Positions 25,881-34,740 of a stretch of DNA of 64,000 nt are shown piece after piece. The DNA is taken from assembly GCA_026390815.1 (NCBI GenBank), contig JAPLFH010000033.1:1-64000 (forward strand), read 5' to 3'. The translations under genes were made by a program, and so were the position numbers. The notes below the pieces were generated by a model, which searched no databases, was not told where the DNA came from, and saw only the letters and a program-made list of their open reading frames with translations. Every line of letters starts with the position of its first letter. The stretch's first letter is position 1. The DNA is from Ignavibacteriales bacterium (GTDB lineage Bacteria > Bacteroidota > Ignavibacteria > Ignavibacteriales > SURF-24).

Positions 25881-28129
25881 GTAACTATGATTCAATTCAG
25901 CATGTACAAGGCATTTCTCAATTTGTTGATGATATAGCTTTACCCGAAGGTGCTCTTTCTGCTGCAATCTTAACATCACCAATTGCACATGGTAGAATTA
26001 TAAAGATGGATTTAAGCGAAGCAAAGAAAATCCAGGGAGTAAAAGGAATTTTTACTTCGAAAGATATTACCGACGAAAATCAAATTGGTGGAATTATTTT
26101 AGATGAAGAATTACTGGCGGAAGATAAAGTTGATTTCATCGGTCAACCGATTGCAATTGTGGTTGCAGAAGATCAATTAATTGCCAGGGAAGCTGTAAAA
26201 AAAATAAATTTGGAAATTGAAAAACTTCCTGCCATCTTTGATCCACGCGAAGCATTTCTAAAAGGTGAGCTGATAATTCCACCACGAACCTTTTCTATGG
26301 GCGATGTTGAAGGCGCTTGGCAAAAGTGTGATGTAATTGTTGAAGACAGAGTTGATTCCGGTGGACAGGAACACCTCTACTTAGAAACGCAAGGCGCATT
26401 AGCTTATACAGTGGAAGGTGGTGGGGTTAAAATTATTTCTTCAACACAAGCACCAACAGCAGTGCAAAAAATTTCCGCACGTGTTCTTGGTTTACCAATG
26501 CATAAAATTGAAGTAGAGGTTGCCCGGCTCGGCGGTGGTTTTGGCGGTAAGGAAGATCAAGCTACGGGTTATGCTGTAATGACTGCCTTGGCAGCACATA
26601 AGTTGAAAAAACCCATCAAATTAATTTTATCGCGCCAGGAAGACATAAGGATTACCGGGAAGCGCCATCCATACACCTCTGATTTTAAAATTGGTTTATC
26701 AGCCGATGGAAAAATTCTTGCTTACAAAGTAATCTTCTACCAAAACGCTGGGGCAGTTGCAGATCTTTCTCCGGCAATACTTGAAAGAACTCTTTGCCAT
26801 TCTACCAACAGTTATTTTATTCCCAATGTTGAAGCAACAGGAATAAGCTGCCGAACAAATCTTCCACCAAATACAGCATTCAGAGGATTCGGCGGACCGC
26901 AAGCAATGTTTGTTCTGGAGTCAGCTATCTACCGTGCAGCAGAAAAAATGGGAATCGATCCTTCAGTAATCCAGGAAAAAAATCTTTTAAGTGAAGGAGA
27001 TGAATTTCCATTTGGACAAAAAGTTAAGAACAGCAACGCGAAAAAATGTTTGGCTAAAGCAACAGAAAAATTTAATTACGAAGCAATCAGGAAACGGGTA
27101 ATTGATTTTAACGATTCAAATAAACTTTATAAAAAAGGTGTTGCTTTGATGCCGGTTTGTTTTGGCATTTCCTTTACAAGTACATTTCTAAATCAGGCAA
27201 GTGCACTTGTACATGTTTACACCGATGGAAGCATTTCTGTAAGTACGGCAGCAATTGAGATGGGGCAGGGAGTAAATGAAAAGATAAGAGCTATTGCAGC
27301 CACAAAATTTTCAGTAAACATAGAACGCGTTAAAATTAACGCTACAAACACAACACGGAATGCAAATACTTCTCCAACTGCTGCAAGCAGTGGTGCGGAT
27401 ATGAACGGCAAAGCAACTGAGATGGCATGCGAAAATATTCTGGATCGTTTATTTCAGGTTGCAAGAGAAGATTTGAAATTGAATGATTCGGTTATTTGTA
27501 AATTAGTTGATGAAAAAATTTATGCGGATGGAAAAGAAACTAATCTGACCTGGGAGAAGCTAATTCAATCTGCGTACATTAAAAGAGTAAGTCTTTCTTC
27601 CCACGCACATTATGCAACACCGTCAATTTATTTTGATAAAACAATCAACAAAGGAAAACCATTTGCCTATCACGTTTTTGGAACCGCAATAATTGAAGCC
27701 ACCCTTGATTGCTTACGCGGTAACTATGAAATCAATTCTGTTAAAGTAGTTCACGATGTTGGTAAAAGTATAAATAAGGTTGTGGATAGAGGGCAAGTTG
27801 AAGGAGCAATTGTTCAAGGCTTAGGCTGGATTACAATGGAAGAGTTGTTGTACAACCCAGATGGAAAACTTTTAACTGACTCGCTTTCCACTTATAAAGT
27901 ACCGGATATTTTCTGTGCACCAAAGGAAATTGAGGTTTACTTTCTTGAGGATACGACAAATCCTTTTGCAGTATTCAACTCCAAAGCAATCGGTGAACCG
28001 CCATTTATGTACGGTATTGGAGCATACTTTGCAGTTACAAATGCAATGAAAGCATTCCGCAAAGAAAAATATTTTAAGTTTGTTTCTCCTTTAACAAACG
28101 AAAGAGTTTTATTGGCTTTACATTCTTAA
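25877..28129 (+). CDS. xdhD: Xanthine-dehydrogenase-type molybdopterin subunit
   Basis: A 750-residue large subunit with the complete molybdenum-hydroxylase fold. Motifs are GGGFGGKE (Glu226), NTAFRGFGGPQ (Arg336), a mid IEMGQGVNEK and the terminal GEPPFMYG (Glu707). By analogy with bovine XDH (Glu802, Arg880, Glu1261) these are the two substrate-orienting residues and the base catalyst, so a purine is the likely substrate rather than an aldehyde or CO. In anaerobic purine users an XDH of this kind interconverts hypoxanthine/xanthine/urate. No in-frame TGA is seen, so no selenocysteine is encoded. It is the last gene of the purine operon, and RNA-repair genes follow after 118 bp. The symbol is tentative. 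Confidence 0.9.
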   Translation: MSNYDSIQHVQGISQFVDDIALPEGALSAAILTSPIAHGRIIKMDLSEAKKIQGVKGIFTSKDITDENQIGGIILDEELLAEDKVDFIGQPIAIVVAEDQLIAREAVKKINLEIEKLPAIFDPREAFLKGELIIPPRTFSMGDVEGAWQKCDVIVEDRVDSGGQEHLYLETQGALAYTVEGGGVKIISSTQAPTAVQKISARVLGLPMHKIEVEVARLGGGFGGKEDQATGYAVMTALAAHKLKKPIKLILSRQEDIRITGKRHPYTSDFKIGLSADGKILAYKVIFYQNAGAVADLSPAILERTLCHSTNSYFIPNVEATGISCRTNLPPNTAFRGFGGPQAMFVLESAIYRAAEKMGIDPSVIQEKNLLSEGDEFPFGQKVKNSNAKKCLAKATEKFNYEAIRKRVIDFNDSNKLYKKGVALMPVCFGISFTSTFLNQASALVHVYTDGSISVSTAAIEMGQGVNEKIRAIAATKFSVNIERVKINATNTTRNANTSPTAASSGADMNGKATEMACENILDRLFQVAREDLKLNDSVICKLVDEKIYADGKETNLTWEKLIQSAYIKRVSLSSHAHYATPSIYFDKTINKGKPFAYHVFGTAIIEATLDCLRGNYEINSVKVVHDVGKSINKVVDRGQVEGAIVQGLGWITMEELLYNPDGKLLTDSLSTYKVPDIFCAPKEIEVYFLEDTTNPFAVFNSKAIGEPPFMYGIGAYFAVTNAMKAFRKEKYFKFVSPLTNERVLLALHS

Positions 28130-28178
28130 AAATGGAAATGAAAATCAATAGTTAATTGTGTTTGTCAGTTTGTATTTT

Positions 28179-28235
28179 ATTCTTGGTCTTAATCTTAATC
28201 CTGATCTTCTGAAACAAAACAAGAGCAAGATCAAA
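28179..28235. repeat. Opposed hexamer arrays between xdh and archease genes
   Basis: A run of TTCTTG/GTCTTA/ATCTTA/ATCCTG/ATCTTC hexamers (28180-28209) is followed by the opposite orientation (ACAAGA GCAAGA TCAAAA, about 28215-28235). The two halves could form a long imperfect hairpin upstream of archease. Confidence 0.6.
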
Positions 28236-28247
28236 ATGATATAAGCA

Positions 28248-28673
28248 ATGAGTTACAAATTTATAGATCATACTGCTGATATTGCAATTGAAGTAAAAGG
28301 TAAAACCTTGGAAGAACTTTTTACTTCTTCTGCAATGGCGTGGCGGGAATCAGTTACTGATGCTGAGTTGTTAGATTCGAATCAGGAAAAAAAATTAACT
28401 CTTTGTAGTGAACTTCTTGAAATTCTCCTCGTTGATTTCTTAAATGAATTGAATTATTATCTGCAAGTAAAAAAATGGATGATGAATTCAATTGAAAGAA
28501 TAGGAATTTATTCTACCGGTAAAGAGTGGAGTTTAGAGGCGGTTATCAACGGCAGTGAATTCTCTCCGCAAATACATTCCTTGAAAGTAGAAATAAAAGC
28601 AATTACTTTTCATCAGATGAAGATTGAAAACATCAATGGTGAATTTGCAACAAGAATCATCTTCGATATTTAA
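28248..28673 (+). CDS. Archease, RtcB activator
   Basis: A 141-residue archease. The N-terminal signature FIDHTADIAIEVKG holds the metal-binding Asp and His. The family's EELFTSSAMAW segment and the terminal Ile-Asp after RIIF are present. Archease speeds turnover of the RNA ligase RtcB by helping its guanylylation. The gene stands 92 bp before rtcB on the same strand, the usual arrangement. The length is typical. It is cytoplasmic and has no signal peptide. Confidence 0.9.
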   Translation: MSYKFIDHTADIAIEVKGKTLEELFTSSAMAWRESVTDAELLDSNQEKKLTLCSELLEILLVDFLNELNYYLQVKKWMMNSIERIGIYSTGKEWSLEAVINGSEFSPQIHSLKVEIKAITFHQMKIENINGEFATRIIFDI

Positions 28674-28765
28674 ATGATGGTTAAATTGTTCTATTGTTAC
28701 ATTGTTGACCGGAAAACAATTTAGCAGTATAACAGTTAAACAATAGTTTTTAAAAAGGTGATAAG

Positions 28766-30220
28766 ATGGAAATAGGCGGAATTCAATTAAATAAAGTAAA
28801 TGATAATCTTTGGGAAATTCCTTTAACTGGAAAGATGAAAGTTCCTGGTCGGATTTATATTTCCGAAGAAATGATAAAAAAACAATTAGAAAATGATGAA
28901 GCGCTTAAACAAGTTGTAAATGTTGCCTGCCTGCCAGGCATCCAAAGGTTTAGTTTAGCAATGCCGGACATACACTGGGGATATGGATTTCCAATTGGCG
29001 GTGTTGCTGCAACAGATTTTGAAGAAGGTGTCATTTCACCAGGTGGTGTTGGTTATGATATTAACTGCGGTGTAAGGCTTGCGGCAACTTCTCTTGAATA
29101 TAGTTCTGTGCAAAGTAAAATTGGAAAACTTGTTGAAAACCTGTTCAAAAACATTCCAACCGGAGTTGGTGCAAGCGGTGCAATAAAAAAAGTATCAGTC
29201 AAAGAAGTAAAAGAAATTCTTGCTGAAGGATCCCACTGGGCAATTAAAAACGGATTTGGTGCTGCGGAGGATATTTCTTTTACAGAAGAAGGCGGGCGAT
29301 TGGATGGAGCCGATCCTGATGTTGTTGGTGAAAGAGCCCTTGAAAGAGGTCTAGATCAGGTTGGAACACTCGGCTCAGGAAATCATTTTGTAGAAGTTGA
29401 TGTGGTTGATGAAATTTATGATGAAACAGCTGCCTCCGCATTTGGATTGTTCAAGAATCAAATTGTAATTCAAATTCATACCGGCTCGCGCGGTTTGGGT
29501 TACCAGGTATGCGATGACTATTTAAAAGTGCTGATTAAAGCAGAAAGTAAATATGGATTCGATCTTCCGGATAAACAGCTTGTTTGTGCACCAATCAAAT
29601 CGAAGGAAGGAATGGATTATTTAGGAGCAATGCAATCTGCTGCAAATTTTGCATGGAATAACCGCCAGGTAATTATGCATCTCGTAAAGAAAAGTTTTTT
29701 GCAAACATTTAATATGTTGGAGAAGGATTTAGGATTTCAACTTGTTTACGATGTTTGCCATAATATTGCCAAGATAGAAAAACATAAAATCGATGGTGAA
29801 ATAAAAAAAGTTTGCGTTCACAGAAAAGGTGCTACAAGAGCATTCGCTCCGGGGAGCGAGCTCATTCCGGATAAATATCGGGGAGTTGGGCAGCCGGTGT
29901 TAATTCCTGGTGATATGGGAAGATACTCATATGTTGCAGTTGGAACCGATAAGGCAATGAATGATACGTTTGGAAGTTCATGCCACGGTGCTGGCAGAAC
30001 ACAGAGCCGCCACAAAGCAATGAAGAATGCTAAAGGCAGAAATATTATTGAGGAGCTTTCAAAACTCGGAATAGTGGTTCAGGCAAAGGGGATGAGAACA
30101 ATTGCAGAGGAAATGCCGGAGGCTTATAAAGATGTATCTGATGTTGTAAATGTTATGCACAATGCCGGCATAACAAATAAAGTTGCTAAGCTTAGACCGG
30201 TTGGAGTGATTAAAGGTTAA
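28766..30220 (+). CDS. rtcB: RtcB 3'-phosphate RNA ligase
   Basis: A 484-residue RtcB, which joins RNA ends bearing 2',3'-cyclic or 3'-phosphate to 5'-OH, using GTP and manganese. Metal ligands are visible: GGVGYDINCGVRL (Asp98, Cys101), GSGNHFVEV, and HTGSRGLGYQV. The guanylylated histidine lies in VCVHRKGATRAFAPG. CHGAGRTQSRHKA near residue 405 is also conserved. The length is the archaeal/Bacteroidetes class rather than the shorter E. coli form. The ATG at 28766 has AAAAGGTG upstream. It is probably co-transcribed with archease. The role is RNA repair or tRNA splicing-type ligation; no intron-containing tRNA is in view. Confidence 0.95.
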   Translation: MEIGGIQLNKVNDNLWEIPLTGKMKVPGRIYISEEMIKKQLENDEALKQVVNVACLPGIQRFSLAMPDIHWGYGFPIGGVAATDFEEGVISPGGVGYDINCGVRLAATSLEYSSVQSKIGKLVENLFKNIPTGVGASGAIKKVSVKEVKEILAEGSHWAIKNGFGAAEDISFTEEGGRLDGADPDVVGERALERGLDQVGTLGSGNHFVEVDVVDEIYDETAASAFGLFKNQIVIQIHTGSRGLGYQVCDDYLKVLIKAESKYGFDLPDKQLVCAPIKSKEGMDYLGAMQSAANFAWNNRQVIMHLVKKSFLQTFNMLEKDLGFQLVYDVCHNIAKIEKHKIDGEIKKVCVHRKGATRAFAPGSELIPDKYRGVGQPVLIPGDMGRYSYVAVGTDKAMNDTFGSSCHGAGRTQSRHKAMKNAKGRNIIEELSKLGIVVQAKGMRTIAEEMPEAYKDVSDVVNVMHNAGITNKVAKLRPVGVIKG

Positions 30221-30254
30221 GAAGAATCCTCAAAAATTTTTATATAGGAATCAT

Positions 30255-30286
30255 AAAAAAGCCGACGCGTTAAAGCCAGCTTTTTT
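30255..30286. terminator. Convergent terminator between rtcB and the M28 peptidase
   Basis: AAAAAAGC and GCTTTTTT flank a 16-base loop, so the hairpin reads similarly in both directions with a T-run at each end. It lies between the stop codons of two convergent genes. Confidence 0.6.
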
Positions 30287-30296
30287 ATTTGATTTT

Positions 30297-33170
30297 TTAC
30301 TTCATCAAAATCATCTTCTTCATCCGTGAGTAATTTCCAGCTTTTATCTGATAGAAATAAACTCCGCTTGTTAGTTTGCTTCCATCAAATTCAACTTCAT
30401 AACTTCCAGTATTCTTTTCTTCGTTTACTAATGTTGTTAATTCTCTCCCCAGAATATTAAAAACCTTTAGTGTTACAAATGATTGTGCTGGAATTGAAAA
30501 TTGAATTTTTGTTGTTGGATTAAATGGATTCGGATAGTTCTGCATTAATTCAAATTGATCAGGTATTCCTTTCACTTCATTTTTTTCAACAGGCGTTGCT
30601 TCATTAAACTTATTAAGCAAAATATTTTGAACAAATTCCTTCGCTTGTTCCTGCTTCATATAATAAAGTGGAAAGCTGAGCGTAATAACTTTATAATCAG
30701 TGCCAAGATATTCTACACCTACCGGCAAGCCTTTCATGCTTCCAGCAACGGTTGTCGAGTCGAACCTGGAATCAAATTTATAAATTACATTACCATTATC
30801 ATTCGGTTCAATACTTTCAATGTCCTTTAGTTGAAAGCTGGTTGCAGAATTCAATTTTGAAGAATCAGTAAAGATAGAAATATAATCGTCATCGGCAGAT
30901 ATCGCTCCGCTAAATCGCGTGCTAAATACTTTATTAACCCGTTTGATCTTAAGAAAGTCATAGAAAAAGTCACCAGCAAAAAACTCCCTGGGATATACAA
31001 TATTTTTTTCAAAAGTTTTGGATGGTAAAAATCCTGAAATTATTAATCTTCCACCGAACTGCAAATATCTAACAAGGTCATACAGTGTACTACCCGTACC
31101 AGAAAAAGTCGAATAACTTTCGTCACCGTGGACAAAGATTGTAGAATAAGCACCCAGATCAGCCAACTTAGGCAAACCCTCTTTGGCAATATCAAAATCT
31201 TTTTTGTTAAAGTTAGTCAGCAGTGAATTATAAAAATCGTCCACTTCTGCGTCACTAGGTTTTCCGATTGTTCCGTTTCCATCAGCAGTTTTATCAACAA
31301 CCAATATTCCCTGATCCAATGAAACCGAACGCGATTTTATTATTGCAGAACTACTTTCATTTAAAGTGCTGTCGATAGCTTTAATGCTGTAATAATAATA
31401 AATCCCGTTTTGTGGTGTTGAGTCTAAAAACAAAGTGTCTTGAACAATTGATGAGTTTAGCTTTATATAATTTCCACTTTCATTTGAAGAACGATAAATG
31501 TTATACCCGAGTAAATCGTTTTCTATGTTTGGCTTCCATCTGATTTCGATGGAATGCATTTGTGGCACATCTACCAACCCAGTTGGCAAAACGGGAACTA
31601 ATTGAGGTATTAAAGATTTCTCCACAATCATACTGCTGTTTCCATCATTATCAACAGCAGAGATGCCGATATAATATTTTACTCCTTTGGTAAGATTATC
31701 TAACACCATTGTAGTGTTTGTTGTTGAAAGTACAGCATCATAAACCCCGGACGATTTTCCGATATAAATATTATATCCAGCCAGATCCGTTTCTGCGCTT
31801 GGCTGCCAGGAGAGTTTTAAAGAGTTTCCGGTTCCAAGATCAACAACAGAAAAGTTTTTAACTTTTGATAACATTATATCTGTATTCAAAAGTGTAGCAC
31901 AAGAACCTTTAATTACCTCTGCGCAATAACTAATGTTGCAATTGTCAATTATGTCTCTTGGGGAATGATAATAAGGACTGAAAGAATATTCCTCAAAATA
32001 TACGGCAGGAAACCCATACGACCAGAAAGCATAACTATCCGAACCGCTGCTATTCAGTGACCCAGTTTTGGCATTTAAAACAGAAAACTTCTGCGTACTT
32101 TGTTTTGCAATTTCTCTATAATCTTCTGCCCCGGTATAATAATTAATATTTATGTTACCTGATTGTAGTGAACCCGAAAAATTACTAATCATATCGTGAT
32201 TGATCATCAGTTTAATTTTTTTGCCGGCAGAATAAGCTTTTTGTGCGTAATCAAAGCCACCAAATAAACCATATTCTTCAGCCGCGAATGTAACAAACTT
32301 AATTGTTGTTTCAGGTTTATATCCCATCCTACTTAGCACCCTGGCTATTTCTAAAACTGCGGTTGTACCGCTTGCGTTATCATCCGCGCCCGGTGCAATA
32401 AGGATAGGATTGCCTGAAGAATAGGAATCATGATGTCCCCCAACAACAATTTCTTCATTAGAGGTACTTAAGCTGTGGAGAGTTGCAACAACGTTTTTTT
32501 GCCACGTACCCTGGTAATTAAAAGAATCTATTTTAACATCGGTATAACCCATTTTTTGGAACTGCGATTTGATCCACAGGGAAACCGAATCTTTCGTTTG
32601 TGCAAACAGAAAACGGGTTTTAAAATCCTGCAAGCTTTTAATAAAAAAACGAACCGTATCTGGATTTACCTGTTCTACAATTTTATTAATCAAAGAATCA
32701 TTTTTTACGGATATGGTTTGACCCTCATCGATTTTATTGTTCTCAAAATAGAATGGTTTTCTTTTCATCGCAATAAGTGAATTATAATTAGAAATTAATT
32801 CTTCTGAATTTATGTCTGGATTTTTAAGCACAAAGTTTTTCCCGTCATTATAAATTACATTCGTTGGATTGAAAACGGGGTTCAATTCATTTAAATGAGG
32901 ACTGGTGATATAATATTTATTCTCAAGTGGATTATCATCAACGATGTTATACTGAATATGCTCCAAACTAAAGCTATTAAGAATTACTTCCGACACTTCT
33001 GTAATTAAAACATTATTAAAAATATGATAAACAGGAAGCTGAAATTTTTCCAATTTATTAAGTCCGTTCTTGTCGCTCAGTTCAACTGATATGAGATAAT
33101 TTTTTTGTTGTGGAAAGAGATTGATAGAAATAAGAAATGCGAAGAGAAATAAATTGATTGTTTTTACCAT
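30297..33170 (-). CDS. Secreted M28 aminopeptidase with FN3 domains and T9SS sorting tail
   Basis: A 957-residue secreted protein. Residues 1-22 form a signal peptide ending LFPQQ. An M28 zinc-peptidase domain at about 210-430 has VGGHHDSYSS, GADDNASGTTAV, AAEEYGLFGG and a late His in YHSPRD. Two fibronectin-III domains follow (about 440-530 and 540-625). A region of about 640-860 begins GILVVDKTADGNG and has the look of a ThuA/gatase-like fold, but I cannot assign it. The last 85 residues are a T9SS type-A sorting domain (NYPNPFNPTTKIQFSIP ... MKKMILMK). It probably degrades peptides at the cell surface. It is a single gene, convergent with rtcB. Confidence 0.88.
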   Translation of the reverse strand: MVKTINLFLFAFLISINLFPQQKNYLISVELSDKNGLNKLEKFQLPVYHIFNNVLITEVSEVILNSFSLEHIQYNIVDDNPLENKYYITSPHLNELNPVFNPTNVIYNDGKNFVLKNPDINSEELISNYNSLIAMKRKPFYFENNKIDEGQTISVKNDSLINKIVEQVNPDTVRFFIKSLQDFKTRFLFAQTKDSVSLWIKSQFQKMGYTDVKIDSFNYQGTWQKNVVATLHSLSTSNEEIVVGGHHDSYSSGNPILIAPGADDNASGTTAVLEIARVLSRMGYKPETTIKFVTFAAEEYGLFGGFDYAQKAYSAGKKIKLMINHDMISNFSGSLQSGNININYYTGAEDYREIAKQSTQKFSVLNAKTGSLNSSGSDSYAFWSYGFPAVYFEEYSFSPYYHSPRDIIDNCNISYCAEVIKGSCATLLNTDIMLSKVKNFSVVDLGTGNSLKLSWQPSAETDLAGYNIYIGKSSGVYDAVLSTTNTTMVLDNLTKGVKYYIGISAVDNDGNSSMIVEKSLIPQLVPVLPTGLVDVPQMHSIEIRWKPNIENDLLGYNIYRSSNESGNYIKLNSSIVQDTLFLDSTPQNGIYYYYSIKAIDSTLNESSSAIIKSRSVSLDQGILVVDKTADGNGTIGKPSDAEVDDFYNSLLTNFNKKDFDIAKEGLPKLADLGAYSTIFVHGDESYSTFSGTGSTLYDLVRYLQFGGRLIISGFLPSKTFEKNIVYPREFFAGDFFYDFLKIKRVNKVFSTRFSGAISADDDYISIFTDSSKLNSATSFQLKDIESIEPNDNGNVIYKFDSRFDSTTVAGSMKGLPVGVEYLGTDYKVITLSFPLYYMKQEQAKEFVQNILLNKFNEATPVEKNEVKGIPDQFELMQNYPNPFNPTTKIQFSIPAQSFVTLKVFNILGRELTTLVNEEKNTGSYEVEFDGSKLTSGVYFYQIKAGNYSRMKKMILMK

Positions 33171-33360
33171 TGTAACTCAAATCCTAAAAAATTTTTGCCA
33201 AATATATCTTGCTTAAAGTTCTAATCCAAACTTAAGATTGATAGACAGGAGTGTTGGTAATTTCTTCCAAATCCACATTCATGATAGTTATCACAGCATT
33301 CTTTCTCGGATATTGTATATTAAAGAAGGAAGCAGACATTAAAAACAAAAGGGTATATAC

Positions 33361-33747
33361 ATGAAAAAGGTACTGATCATAGATGATAACAAAAACCAGC
33401 AATACTTACTTTCCCATTTTCTCACGAAATATTTTGAATGCGAAATTCTGACGGCAGATAATGGAGAGGAGGGTCTGGAATCTATTCAAAAAGAAAATCC
33501 TGATTTAGTTATTCTTGATATTGCAATGCCCAAAATGGATGGCGTACAATGTCTTCAAAGAATAAGATTGAACAACATGAACAGCACTACTCCGGTGATT
33601 ATTTCAACAGGGATGGATGAAAAATCCTTGATTTTCAAACTACTAGCTCTTGGTATATCTGATTATTTGATGAAGCCCTTCAATCTTTTTAGCCTTTATG
33701 AAAAAGTAAAAAAACATGTACCGGCTAATAGTTTTTTAACAAGTTGA
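33361..33747 (+). CDS. Stand-alone CheY-like response regulator
   Basis: A 128-residue receiver domain only. Acidic pocket Asp-Asp is in IIDDNKNQ, the phospho-acceptor Asp is in LVILDIAMPKMDGV, the conserved Thr/Ser is in VIISTGMD, and the Lys is in LMKPFN. No output domain is attached, so it acts through protein partners. No kinase is adjacent, and the flanking genes are on the opposite strand. It lies 190 bp after the start of the divergent M28 gene. The target is unknown. Confidence 0.88.
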   Translation: MKKVLIIDDNKNQQYLLSHFLTKYFECEILTADNGEEGLESIQKENPDLVILDIAMPKMDGVQCLQRIRLNNMNSTTPVIISTGMDEKSLIFKLLALGISDYLMKPFNLFSLYEKVKKHVPANSFLTS

Positions 33748-33790
33748 TTTATAAATCAATCAACAATAAAACATTTTGTAAGTGCACAAT

Positions 33791-34627
33791 TCATTTTGTG
33801 TGATTATTTAGCCAGCTAACAATTGCAATAAAGATTTCATCTCTTCGAGCTTCATTATGAATTTCATGATAAAGTTCATCAAACACAATTAGAGTGCAAT
33901 CTGTTTTAACTTTTGCTGCAAAGCGTCTGCTTGCTTCTGGTGATGTTACTCTGTCTGAACCACCGTGAAGAATTAGAAGCGGCAAATTAAAATCCTCCGC
34001 ATGGGATAAAGCCCATTCACCGGCATCTCTAACACTAACAAATGTTCTTGCAGAAATCCAGGGATGAATGTACTTGTCCTTTTCCGGCACTTCCAATTTT
34101 ATTTTTTCTTTTGAAAGGTCTGAGGACTTCAATCCATTAAATGAAATAAAAGATGGCCAATAATTATTTAGAAAGCTGGCAACATTATTCATTATTGAAT
34201 TGGGTGGGTGACAAAGTTTTAACCAGGGACCAGTTACAATTACGCCAGCTAAATCGGTTGAAATATTCCTTAGTACATAATTGATGACAAGATTACCACC
34301 CATACTGTGCCCATATAAAAAAAGCTTTTTATCCGGAAATCTTTTAGCGGCTTCATTAAGCAGTTTTGAAACATCTGAAAGAGATGCTTCGTAAGATGGT
34401 GTGTGTCCTCTCTTCCCCTCCGATTTTCCATGCCCACGCTGGTCATAACTTATCAAAGCGTAGCCGGCGCTTGTTAAAGCAATTGGCAATTCTTTGTACC
34501 TGCTTGAGTGTTCTCCAAGTCCGTGAACCAGACAGACAACTGCTTTTACCTCAACATCTGGAATCCAGATTTGAGCAAAGATGTTTAATCCATCTTCCGT
34601 TTTCCAACCGAACTGAACATTTTCCAT
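33791..34627 (-). CDS. Alpha/beta hydrolase, monoacylglycerol lipase-like
   Basis: About 278 residues of the serine-hydrolase family COG2267 (lysophospholipase/monoacylglycerol lipase). The oxyanion motif is VHGLGEHSSRY, the nucleophile elbow YGHSMGGN, the acid HGGSDRVTSP, and the catalytic His is in LYHEIHNEA. I start at ATG 34627 because the longer frame adds an unsupported 20 residues. No signal peptide is seen, so it is probably cytoplasmic or membrane-associated. The substrate is not determined by sequence. It stands apart from its neighbours on both sides. Confidence 0.85.
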   Translation of the reverse strand: MENVQFGWKTEDGLNIFAQIWIPDVEVKAVVCLVHGLGEHSSRYKELPIALTSAGYALISYDQRGHGKSEGKRGHTPSYEASLSDVSKLLNEAAKRFPDKKLFLYGHSMGGNLVINYVLRNISTDLAGVIVTGPWLKLCHPPNSIMNNVASFLNNYWPSFISFNGLKSSDLSKEKIKLEVPEKDKYIHPWISARTFVSVRDAGEWALSHAEDFNLPLLILHGGSDRVTSPEASRRFAAKVKTDCTLIVFDELYHEIHNEARRDEIFIAIVSWLNNHTK

Positions 34628-34740
34628 TTTCAAAACAATTTCATTAAAAATTGAAACTCCTAACAGCAAATTACAAATAAATCCCAATAATTAAATTCAA
34701 AATTTAATACAGTAGAAAAATCATTTTTAAGATTGGATTC

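Noticed and set aside
25877-28129. Selenocysteine in the molybdenum hydroxylase
   Set aside because: The frame has no internal TGA; the 'selenium' names of neighbouring families are historical and do not prove selenium use here.
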